Below are positions 1 to 9,001 of a stretch of 64,000 nucleotides of DNA, piece by piece. The DNA is from Eunapius fragilis (taxonomy: Eukaryota > Porifera > Demospongiae > Spongillida > Spongillidae), in contig OY811978.1 of NCBI GenBank assembly GCA_963681505.1, positions 8,876,731 to 8,940,730 of the forward strand, given 5' to 3'. The position numbers were made by a program, and so were the translations under genes. The notes beneath the pieces were generated by a model that had not been told where the DNA came from, made no database searches, and worked only from the letters and a program-made list of their open reading frames with translations. The first letter of the stretch is position 1, and each line of letters begins with the position of its first letter.

Positions 1-652
1 ATACACAAACACACACACACACACACAGAACATACACACCAAAAGAACTCAGTGATGTTAAGGCAATTTTTGCAGTTATTAAATTTAATTACTAATTTGA
101 GGACTGTATTGGAATAATGGTTTTCACTTAGTCTGATAAGGTATAAATCATCTTAATATTTCCCGAGAATGTACTTAGGTTGTATAATATATGAAGTAAA
201 TTTGGTGTCATGGCAACCAAGTGCGTGCGCGCGCTGCAACGCTTTTTAAGTTGCCCATTTTTTAAACGCATTTTTGCGTTATGCGGATGCTTAAACGCAT
301 CGTACTACGACTCTTTTTCACATAGGTGGATAGCTACTGACGAGTGGTATAAGAATCCGTTTTATGTGGTGGTCCTACCACTATGTTTGTCTTAGAACAC
401 CGAAAAAGGTCTCCTTTTTGGATGTGACAGTAGTATTTAATTGCTGTACGAACGTCGTAGTTATTGCATATTGTATCTAAATCTTGTATTCCACTCAAAT
501 CTCTAATATTCAAGGTACCTTGAATAATAGGATGTTTGTATTTCACACTTTTGTAAGCGTTGATGTGTCCGCAAAATGAATTACGGTTCGTTTCGTGCGG
601 CCATTTATGAGGCTGTAACTAGGGTGTGTGGCTTTGCTTCCGTAACAACCAA
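1..652. other. Intron-1 sequence of receptor gene 0, no gene seen
   Basis: Positions 5-27 are a (CA)n microsatellite. The rest is moderately AT-rich sequence without a convincing coding exon; the short open frames here have no family resemblance. By position it lies in intron 1 of the receptor gene whose first exon is at 6457-6726, since the other exons must lie to the left of the window. Confidence 0.4.
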
Positions 653-1760
653 TCATTTTGTATATGGTGTGTGTAGGGTGTGTGTGGAGATGTATGTGTG
701 TATGGAGAGGGATGTGTAGGGTGTGGAGAGGGGCTTGTGGAGACGTGTGTGTGGAGAGGGATGGTGGAGTGTGAGGTGTAGTGTGTGGGAAGGGGAGTTG
801 TGTAGGTGGGTGTGCGGAGTGTACAGTGTGTGTGTCGAGGGGGTGGGTGTGTAGGGTGCATGCAGTGAGGGGTGTGTGGAGGGGAGTGTGTACACAAAGT
901 GGTTGGAGAGTAGTGGTGAGCAGGTGCGTGTGGAGAGGGAGTGTAGGGTGTGTGTGCGGAGGGGTGTGTGTGGTGTATGGAGAGAAAGTGAGTGGGGATT
1001 AGTGGTGTGCAAGTGTGTGTGTGGTGTATGAATAAGGGATGTGTAGTGTATGAGGGGGAGTGTGTAGGGTGTGTGGAGGGAGTGTGGAGGGAGTGTGTAG
1101 GGTGTGTGGAGGGAGTGTGTAGGGTGTGTGGAGGGGTATGTGCAGAGTGTGTACACGGAGTGTGTGGAAAGAACAGAGGAGTGTATAGAGGGGATGTGTG
1201 GAGTGTGCGTGGAGAGGGGTGTGGGGAGTGGAGCAAGGAATGTAGGGTGTGTGCAGAGGGTGTGTGGAGGGGAGTGAGTGTGTAGGGTGTGCAGAGACGT
1301 GTGTCTATGTGGGGAGGGGAGTGTATAGGGTGTGTGTGGAGAAGTGAGTGTGTAGGGGGTATGGAGTGTAGGATGTGTGTAGAGAGGGGTGGTGTGTAGG
1401 TGAGTGTGCAAAGGGAGTCTGTAGGGTGTGTGGATGGGAGTGTAGGGTGTGTGTGGATGGGAGTGTGGGGTGTGTGGAGGTGAGTGTGTAGGGGTATGGA
1501 GTATAGGGTGTGTGTGGAGAGGGAGTTGTGTAGGTGGGTGTGCAAAGGGAGTCTGTAGGGTGTGTGGATGGGAGTGTAGGGTGTGTGTGGATGGGAGTGT
1601 GGGGTGTGTGGAGAGGGGTGGTGTGTAGGTGAGTGTGCAAAGGGAGTCTGTAGGGTGTGTGGATGGGAGTGTAGGGTGTGTGTGGATGGGTGTGGAGGGG
1701 TGCGTGTAGAGGGGAGTGTGGGGTGTGTAGGGTGCGTGTGGTGAGGGGTGTTTGTGTGCT
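653..1760 (+). repeat. G-rich minisatellite, GTGTGTGGATGGGAGTGTAGG type
   Basis: About 1.1 kb of imperfect tandem repeats built from GTGTGTGG, AGGGGAGTG and GTAGGGTGTG words, with the G-rich strand on plus. Runs of three or four G recur every 8-15 bases, so the plus strand could form G-quadruplexes. The long open frames reading THTHP-like peptides on the minus strand are by-products of the repeat. A shorter array of the same type is at 57720-58040. The sequence right of both arrays is homologous and the sequence left of them is not. Confidence 0.9.
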
Positions 1761-2102
1761 AAGTTATTTGTGGCACCAAACCACCAAACCAAATGACTAG
1801 AAGAAAAAAGTTTGGCCATTACTTTCATGCATTAACAACCCACTCACCACTGCTGTACCGAATCATTTGTCTAAGATCCCTAAACACGGAGATTCAGGTG
1901 AGAATGTTCAGTCAAGTCAAACAAATCAGCAATTCAACATGAAATCAAAACACAGAGAACATTATCACCAATGCCATCAAACGCCTGCATTATGAGCAAC
2001 ATTCTAAACATGAGGACACGGTAGCAGTGCAAAAGTTGTGAGGTAGAAAAGTTTGGAAAAGTTACAGGAAAAATCTCAAACACCCACTTTACAAGGGAGA
2101 TT

Positions 2103-2387
2103 ATGAAATCTGCATTGTACCAAGCACACATCGAGAGGATTAGTGATTACCTTATTTGTGGACCTGGTGTGTGGTGGAAGACCACTGATGACGGAGTTGA
2201 GTTCTTTGATGGAGACTCAGAAGAGGACTACAAGGCTGTAGGTCCTTCCTTGCATCACTTCCATTCAGTTTCACTGGAGGACATTGATGCGCTTTTATTA
2301 GAACAGTGGGAACAGTGCATTGCACAGAACACTGAACTTCTAGCACTAATAATGTACAGGACTGGTGCCGGTGTTGTACTGGGCTGA
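2103..2387 (+). CDS. Hypothetical 94-aa ORF, duplicated at 58402
   Basis: An ATG-initiated frame with a mixed, globular-looking composition (ICGPGVWWK, FFDGDSEEDY, LLLEQWEQCIAQN) unlike the repeat-derived frames around it. I recognise no family. The copy at 58402-58686 has four substitutions and all four change the amino acid (L/S, D/N, D/E, T/I). That is not what purifying selection would give, although four changes are few. It could be an exon remnant of a transposon or a dead host exon. The 3' end of the frame runs into the 22-bp minisatellite. Confidence 0.3.
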   Translation: MKSALYQAHIERISDYLICGPGVWWKTTDDGVEFFDGDSEEDYKAVGPSLHHFHSVSLEDIDALLLEQWEQCIAQNTELLALIMYRTGAGVVLG

Positions 2388-2515
2388 TGTATTGAATGTA
2401 CTGGACTGGTGTGATGTATGTACTGGACTGGTGTGATGTATGTACTGGACTGGTGTGATGTATGTACTGGACTGGTGTGATGTATGTACTGGACCGGTGT
2501 GTGTAGTATGTACTG
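2386..2515 (+). repeat. 22-bp minisatellite, TGTACTGGACTGGTGTGATG type
   Basis: About five copies of a 22-bp unit containing GTACTGGACTGG and GTGATGTAT. The duplicate array at 58690-58815 has one more copy, so the array has changed length since the segmental duplication. Confidence 0.85.
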
Positions 2516-2992
2516 GACCACCTCACATAAACTCCATGGACTTAAATAGCAGACTTTGCATTTGGTGATATCAAACACCCTCTGTGTGTGTGTGTTTGTG
2601 TTTGTATTTACATGTAAATGGTCTCACTGGATGGAGCCTTGATAATGGTAGTGAAATTATTTCTACCCTATTTCAATAGATTTGGCCACTGGATATGCTG
2701 AGCTATTCACACACATGACTTCATATTTACCCATGGCTTCAGAACTTCAAATGTAAAAATCTGAGGATGGTACACCGGTGTCTAGTACTTCCCACCAACA
2801 CCCTCCCTCTTTAATAAATGTGCAGGGGCAATGCCACACCCCCTTCCCTCCTCCATCATACAACATACCAGTCCACTACATACATCACAGCAATCCAATA
2901 CACCAGTCCTGTTCATACAACATGTGGTGGAAGTTGCAAATACATAATGCCTCTGTACTGTATATAGGACTCGGGAACTAGTGAGACACACC

Positions 2993-3101
2993 CAGTGGTG
3001 GATCCAGGCATATTTTAGGCTCATTAAAACCGGGCAATTATGGGCACGGGCCCATAATTGCCCGGTTTTAATGAACCTAAAATATGCTGGATCCGCCACT
3101 G
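2993..3101. mobile_element. 109-bp near-perfect palindrome (fold-back MITE)
   Basis: Starts CAGTGGTGGATCCAGGC and ends with its inverse ending ATCCGCCACTG; the arms of about 52 bp differ at only a few positions and meet at GGGCACGGGCCC. CAGTGGCGGATCCAG-type ends are common on animal MITEs. The same palindrome is at 59368-59476 in the duplicate, so this is one insertion that was copied, not two. Confidence 0.75.
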
Positions 3102-3715
3102 CACACCCACCCAAGATCTGAGCACTTGGTGTCATTTGAAGTAGGTTTCTGGATCGTAGTGGCCTGGGCAGTGCCACTTTCAAAAGGCAATCCAGTATGT
3201 ATAAGTCCAGCACATGCAACAACTGGTGTGTTGTATGTATTGAACCAACTAACATACATGTACATTCCATGGTGTTAAATGGGAGACTTTGCGTTTGGTC
3301 ATAGCAAACATCCTGTGTGTGTGTGTGTGTGTGTTGTGTATATGTGTGCATGTGTGATATGTATAGTGATATACATGTGTGCATGTGTTTATATGCATGA
3401 GCAAATAATTAACTAACACACATGAAGCCAGCTGCTGCTCACCTAACAGTACAGAAGCAGCCCATTAGCAGAAGAGCGATAACATGCACAATGCACACAC
3501 ATCTAATGCACACAGACATATATGATATATTCTCAACAGACATATGCACACCCACACACAATGCGTATGATCTAGCTAGCTCCCCTTGTGTATGATCTAG
3601 CTCCCCTTGCTTGAGAGGTCCAGCTAGTTGATACTTGGGCTATATTGAGCCCCACTTATAACATGCAGAAATGTTATAAAAACACAGAAATGCACAAATA
3701 CATACTCCAGACATA

Positions 3716-3717
3716 TA

Positions 3718-3790
<73 letters not shown>

Positions 3791-4030
3791 AAACAACGTA
3801 CATGTACATGTACATGAACAAACACCTCTAGCTTGAGAGGTCCAGTTCCAATCCAGCTTGCCCAAATACTAGACTACTGAGACTTATGTGAGTGTATGAA
3901 TGAAGTGACCCAAATGAACACACAAGTACAATATCCACATGCACACACACACACACACACACACGCATTCACATGCATATACACATGCACACAAGCATAC
4001 ACATGCATGCACACAAGCACACACATACAT
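3716..4030 (+). repeat. (CA)n microsatellites
   Basis: Roughly 65 bp of pure CA at 3720-3785, a shorter run at 3943-3965, and CA-rich sequence with CATGCA interruptions to about 4030. The duplicate lies at 60150-60475. All ORFs here are repeat readings. Confidence 0.9.
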
Positions 4031-4189
4031 ATGGCACCAACACTTTTGTGATGGAAACTGATCCAACAACTAGACAATATCACACTGTTAGGCCTATACA
4101 GTTGTATAGGCAGGCTGGTTGTAGGCTATTTCAAATGTTGTTTAGTTCTTAGTTTGGCGGGGTCTGGTAAATATACAAGATATTATTGA

Positions 4190-4890
4190 GTCCAGTCTGA
4201 AGCGTACGGCACCCCCCCCCCCCCCCCCCCCCTTTTCGTATCGGGCCTGAAGCGGACAGCACCACCACCCCCACCACCCCACCCCCGCTTTTCGTATCGC
4301 GGCAGTGACGTAGTGTGAGTGTTGAGCGCCCGGGGGGGTGGGGGGGCTGTCGGCTTCTGGCCCGATGGGGGGGGGGGGTACCTAGCGGAAAAGAGGGAAG
4401 GGGAGGAGCCTTATATTATATGAACGCGTTTACAACTGCCCCCTGTATCTGCCGATGCGTTCGTGAGTTCTCGTTGACGCGATAATTAATTATCTCTCGT
4501 CTACTTCGACGCCCCCTCAACCCTGCGCCCGGGGACATATGTCCCCCCCCCCCCCCCCCTCTTTCTACACCACTGTATCGCGGGTCTAAACCACCCTTTT
4601 GGAAATTTCTGTATCCGCCCCTGGAGAGGGTGCTCCAGGTGCTTTTGAGCACCCCCCTCGGTCAAAATTGTAACCGTTAGTTATTAAATATAACGACAAC
4701 GTGTGCCAAAGGCCTCCACTTTTCGTATCGGACTTGAAGCGGACTGCATCCCCCCCCCCTCCCACACACACACACTCACTTTTCATATCAGACCAGAAGC
4801 GGGCCCTCCCCTTCCCCCCCCCCTTCCCCCCCCAGTATTCCTGACCTTAAGCACCCCCTCGCTGAAATTCTGGATACGCCACTGTATATA
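4190..4890. repeat. C/G-homopolymer repeat cluster with CTTTTCGTATCGGGCCTGAA units
   Basis: Repeated blocks of a motif close to CTTTTCGTATCGGGCCTGAA-GCGGACAGCA joined by poly-C or poly-G runs of 8-22 bases, some blocks inverted. The cluster ends at CTGGATACGCCACTG, an inverse CAGTGGCG-type terminus. Related clusters are at 53330-54090, 57515-57720 and 60650-61335. The layout suggests a transposon whose inside is tandem or inverted copies of one short module. No coding sequence is seen. Confidence 0.7.
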
Positions 4891-4899
4891 TACTACGTA

Positions 4900-6450
4900 T
4901 GTGGGTCAAGCTATGGTTGTTACGCACATGTAGAACGCCTATAAGCACCTCAGATGTAACATACCTGAGTGAGTCACACAGTGGCTGAGCCCGTATAAAA
5001 ACGTCCATTACGTCATACAAGTGGAAGGATTAATAATGGGGACATTCAGTACCTAACACCACTGAAGTGACTCTGGAACCTAGAAAAGTAGGGGAAAGAG
5101 TGTTTTATGGTATCTGGCCCCTTCCTCGATGATCTGGCTAACATTTGAATCACTGATTCTTACTGCAACTATCACAGATCCTGAGAAAAATGCACAAACA
5201 TCTTGACAAAACCCAAATTTCTACACAATTTCTACATGTGTCTATGGACGTGTTGTTTTAGGGCCATGGAACCTACAGATAGACCCTGAATTTTTTTGTT
5301 TCATCAATTAAGCATAGTGAAAGATGTTCTTAACTATATTTTTGACCGCCTTCCTTTTTTCTGACGATTCCTGATTTATACTGAACAGAAATGCACTTTG
5401 TTCCATACATGTCAATGGACGCGTGCGCGGAAAATAAACGGACGTTTGCATTGACGCGTCAGGAATACGTAATGAGCGTCCGAAATTTCTGGTAATGGGG
5501 ATAGAAGCAGCGTTCCACCGTTTTCCTTTCGGCGCGCGCAATGTTGATCTATACTCAACCTTGTGAACTTTTAATGAGCCACTTGAATTAAACGACGCGA
5601 CTGTGGAAATTTCTGGGTGATCCACAGTACATGCATGTCACTTGGCGTACTAAGCCCTCCAACGTCTGGCAGCAGCAGCCTTGCGCGTTCAGGATTAAAT
5701 ATAAAGCCGCATCGCGGCAACCCTGCGTGCATACTCAGTATAAGACAATCACACAAAGTATATATCTGTTTAGGAAGGTTTTTAAAAGCGATGTTCCAAT
5801 TAACAAGCTTTTAAGTGTGTCAATAAAAGCAAAATGATTTTTATAACGTTTGAGAAGTAACTGGAAGAAGTAAATAGATATCAGCTACACACGTACATAT
5901 AAATCGCATATTACAGTATAACTTTATTGGTTAACGAGAACACACTGCATGTAGTTTTGTAGTACGTAGCGTTTTCAGTGTGTTGTGCGTGTTTAAGTGA
6001 AGCATGCAGTGTTGCCGCGATCCACTTAAGATCAAAGGAATCGTCGAGCTCGATAGTATGGGATCGACATATATCGACGACTCGTCAGCGGCAACACTGG
6101 AAGCATGCAGTGTGCGGTTAGTTAGCGGCTGCAAACAATGCATGCTTCCAAGGAATGTGGAAGTGTTAATTCATCCTTGCAGCGACCCATTTACTATACT
6201 TACAACTGCTTACTCAACCATCCAGCTATACACAAGGCCCGCATTCAAGATTACATGCACTATACTATGTTTTCCACTTACCAGTACATGGCATGACTCG
6301 GTATGGGGACATATAAGTAAACAAAGATAAAACCACGCGGTTCCGCAAATAACTGAACGCGTATGTACGTATGCGTGCATACACCATTGATAGATAAGCC
6401 ATGCATGTCTGCCCATTGTAGAATGCATAGTCAATGCATGAGCCAGCAAG
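4900..6450. other. Intron-1 sequence next to exon 1 of gene 0, conserved between paralogues
   Basis: No gene or exon seen. The part from about 5500 to 6450 is shared with 38050-38877 (gene 2) and 62370-63999 (gene 3), so it is ancestral first-intron sequence of the receptor family. At 6004-6120 the near-inverse words GCATGCAGTGTTGCCGC and GCGGCAACACTGGAAGCATG form a small local inverted repeat unique to this copy. Confidence 0.5.
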
Positions 6451-6456
6451 ACGTAC

Positions 6457-6726
6457 CTGAGAATCGGTCAACTTGTATTGCAGTCTGTGTCCCGGTAGAA
6501 GGCTGCTGTTCTCGTTGATAAGGTCAAGGGCCAGCTGAACACCAGCTACGGAACTGGAGGTGACGTAATCTCCCGAGAAGCTGACCATTAGTCCCAAGGT
6601 AAGGGGTATCCTGGTGTCGTTTGGGCTCACCACTGAGGGGTAGATGGTCCTCAGCTCCTCTACCTCTATCGCGTGAGTGATAACGATGGCTAAGAAGACG
6701 ACTATCATCTTGAGCAACGAAGGCAT
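6457..6726 (-). CDS. GABA-B-like receptor gene 0, exon 1 (signal peptide and start of ligand-binding domain)
   Basis: Ninety codons from MPSLLKMIVVFLAIVITHA to LTDSQ, closed by a CAG|GTACGT donor at 6456. Residues 1-18 form a hydrophobic signal peptide. The following TIYPSVVSPNDTRIPLTLG and SFSGDYVTSSSVAGVQLALD stretches match the first strand and helix of the Venus-flytrap ligand-binding domain of class C GPCRs, closest to GABA-B receptors. An in-frame stop lies just upstream of the ATG. The remaining exons should lie left of position 1. The exon is almost identical to exon 1 of gene 1 (24585-24854), but its flanks match those of gene 2. Confidence 0.85.
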
Positions 6727-6996
6727 TTAATACATTGACAGAAAGCAATTGCTATGCTAGAACCTAATAATTCGCGCTATGTATAACTGATCAGTTGTGG
6801 AATAAGATAAATGGTGTTGTGCGCGAGATCCCTATAGTACAATCTACTTTTTACCATGCGTGACGTAATCCGGAGGAACCTTATTATGCGAATATGAGCC
6901 GTGTGCAAAGTACATCTCCCACAAATACCGCCGTGCCGAATACACCTGAGTTGCCTGAATTGAACACCTCTAAATTATGATACTGAGTCTTCTCAC
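6727..6996 (-). promoter_or_regulatory. 5' flank of receptor gene 0, conserved with gene 2
   Basis: About 250 bp upstream of the ATG are nearly identical to 39152-39400 upstream of gene 2. Shared words include TGACGTAA (6861-6868, a CRE/ATF-like half site, about 135 bp from the ATG) and TTATGCGAATATG. No clear TATA box is seen. Promoter function is inferred from position and conservation between paralogues; recent duplication alone could explain the conservation. Confidence 0.45.
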
Positions 6997-8250
6997 ACTG
7001 GATGAAATAGTGCATTTACACCGTATGTAAATGCTATGTAAATATGATGTATATGTGACATTTACTTACGTTTACGATTTACAATTTTGCAAATGCCATA
7101 TTTACAAAGCATTTACAGCGGTATATAAATATGGTATATGTGCAATTTACTCACATTTACCCTTAAGCAAATGCTGGAGTAAATTTGATATTTACGTTAC
7201 ATTTAAACATCGTGGGATACCTAGTACTCCTTATTAAAAACCATTGTGCTAAACTTTTAATATCTTCTATCTCATAAACATATATACACACACATGATAG
7301 AAAGCTAACCACGAAGAGTGAGTTCCTTTACGGCCCACGCAGGAGCAGATGAAGGCGGTTGCCGAGTTGACGGACCGCCATTGTACCGCTTGCGGCACAT
7401 CTCCCTTGCTCTAATACTATTCGAGTCTTTCGTTGGGCCTTTCGGTCCATGCTGGCAATTATAGAATTCGTCCTGTCGCTTCGCCAAGGAAGTGGACGAA
7501 TTTTAAATATCAAGCATCAAGCTCTCTTAGGTAACCATCACGGTCATCCTGTAACACAGGCAGCACATGACCTCAAACCACCTGTGTAATATTCTAATTA
7601 GTTTGCACACACCATACAAATAAACATGTCCAGAGTGTATCGCCAAGATGTCACAAAGCATCAAGCTCTCGTAGTTAACCATGCATCCTGGTCATCCTGG
7701 TAACAGAGGCAGCACATGACCTCAAACCACCTGTGAGATATTCTAATGAGTTAGTGCACACCATACAAATAAACATGTCCAGGCATCGCCAAGATGTCAG
7801 AAGCATCAAGCTCTCTTAGGTAACCATCCTGGTCACCCTGTAACAGAGGCAATAGAAGCTCCAAGCGCCCGTGCGTGCGCGAGCATAATTTGTGTGTGCA
7901 TGTATGCGTGAGTGTGTATTCGCGCGCAAAGCTTTCATTCAATGAATTCAACTTGCATAGATTCGCGATCTTATGACACGAGACATCAGCATCAAATCGT
8001 ATACGATCAAAATTCGATGATATTGTGCAAGTATTAACTTAAATTAGAGCAGCAATTATGATAGATGTAAATGTGGTGCAAGTATGTTCGTAAAAATATT
8101 ATACATTTACATGGATAGTAAATTTTATGTAAATAAGGTGGCAAATATATAATATATTTACATCGTAGCAAATATGTTTGTATATGTGTATTGACAATAC
8201 ATTTACACGATTAGAAATGCACTGTAAATGTACTTTTTCGCGTAGTGTCA
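6997..8250. mobile_element. 1.25-kb insertion rich in ATTTAC/GTAAAT words with internal 145-bp tandem repeat
   Basis: Relative to the paralogous flank at 39400, about 1.25 kb is inserted between TCTTCTCAC and ATTTGGGCGCGTTGC. Both outer quarters (7010-7210 and 8040-8230) are packed with TTTAC and GTAAA words, often as inverted pairs. The middle has 2.3 tandem copies of a unit of about 145 bp starting near AAGCATCAAGCTCTC (7513, 7656, 7801). No ORF of note. The inverted words at both ends suggest a non-autonomous DNA element, but I found no clean terminal repeat or target duplication. Confidence 0.5.
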
Positions 8251-8384
8251 TGAATATTTGGGCGCGTTGCTACGCATCGCTTCATCTGTTTTCAAACGAT
8301 ATGGAGCAGCCAACTTTCACACCAAGACGCATTATACCCACCGCATTCCCGCCAGCATTTGTTCCCATACGTGACATGCTGTAT

Positions 8385-8460
8385 GCATGTGTGTGTATGT
8401 TTGTGTGTGTGTTTGTGTATGTGTGTGTGCGTGCGTGTGCGCGTGTGCGTGTGTACGTAT
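8385..8460 (+). repeat. GT-rich microsatellite
   Basis: Interrupted TGTGTG/TGCGTG tract. It occupies the same place as the (GT)n at 39478-39565 in the paralogous flank, so the microsatellite predates the duplication and has diverged in length and purity. Confidence 0.8.
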
Positions 8461-9001
8461 ACACGAATACATTTCCGTAATGTTTGGCTAACGATTAAAT
8501 ACCATAATTCGGTAGCTTTCCTGAGAATACGAGATTTCATGTCTGACTCAATGAATAGTCTGAATTGCGTATGTTTTCTGGAATAGCCAAGAAGCTGTAA
8601 GGTTTGATGACGCAGACATTAAACGAACCTACATATTTGGAATAGAGGAAACATCAAACAGCAACTGAAACTGCTTGTTCTCTATTTAACTGGACAGCTT
8701 CTTTCTTTAATACACCTGTGTTTCCCCAGCAGAGGTCACTTCTATTGATGTATTGCTAAACTGATTCTTCAATGGCTTATATTATATACAGACAAAATCC
8801 TCTCCAACTGAATAGAGCAAAAAAATTAAAGTATAATCAAAGTGTACATGTACAAATATGCACTTTATGTATACACTTTATGCTAACGAAACTATATTGT
8901 CTCAAGTATTAAATCACACATAATTAAAAACTGCAATTTGCGACTCTCTATTATACTGGATTTAATTCACTGCATAACCAAAGCACTGGAGGGTTTGTAC
9001 A

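Larger units (their letters stand above)
1738..6447. repeat. Segmental duplication, copy A (partner 58032-64000)
   Basis: From GTGAGGGGTGTTTGTGTGC at about 1739 to TCAATGCATGAGCCA at about 6445 the sequence matches 58032-63999 nearly base for base in the same orientation. It includes the 94-codon ORF, a 22-bp minisatellite, a 109-bp palindrome, CA/GT microsatellites and the C-rich repeats. Differences are mostly repeat lengths. Copy B also has a 782-bp Helitron at 62769 and about 420 bp (61942-62366) that is absent here at 5498. Both copies lie in the first intron of a receptor gene, so they were probably duplicated together with the gene. Confidence 0.9.

Noticed and set aside
619..1828. Long minus-strand ORFs of 308 and 391 codons rich in Thr, His and Pro
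   Set aside because: Both frames, and plus-strand frames too, are open only because they read a G-rich minisatellite without stop-forming words. No protein features.
5308..5814. Short ORFs on both strands repeated at 38128-38392 and 62434-62700
   Set aside because: They are the same conserved intron-1 sequence in three paralogues; frames are open on both strands and splice-free, with no protein features beyond shared ancestry.
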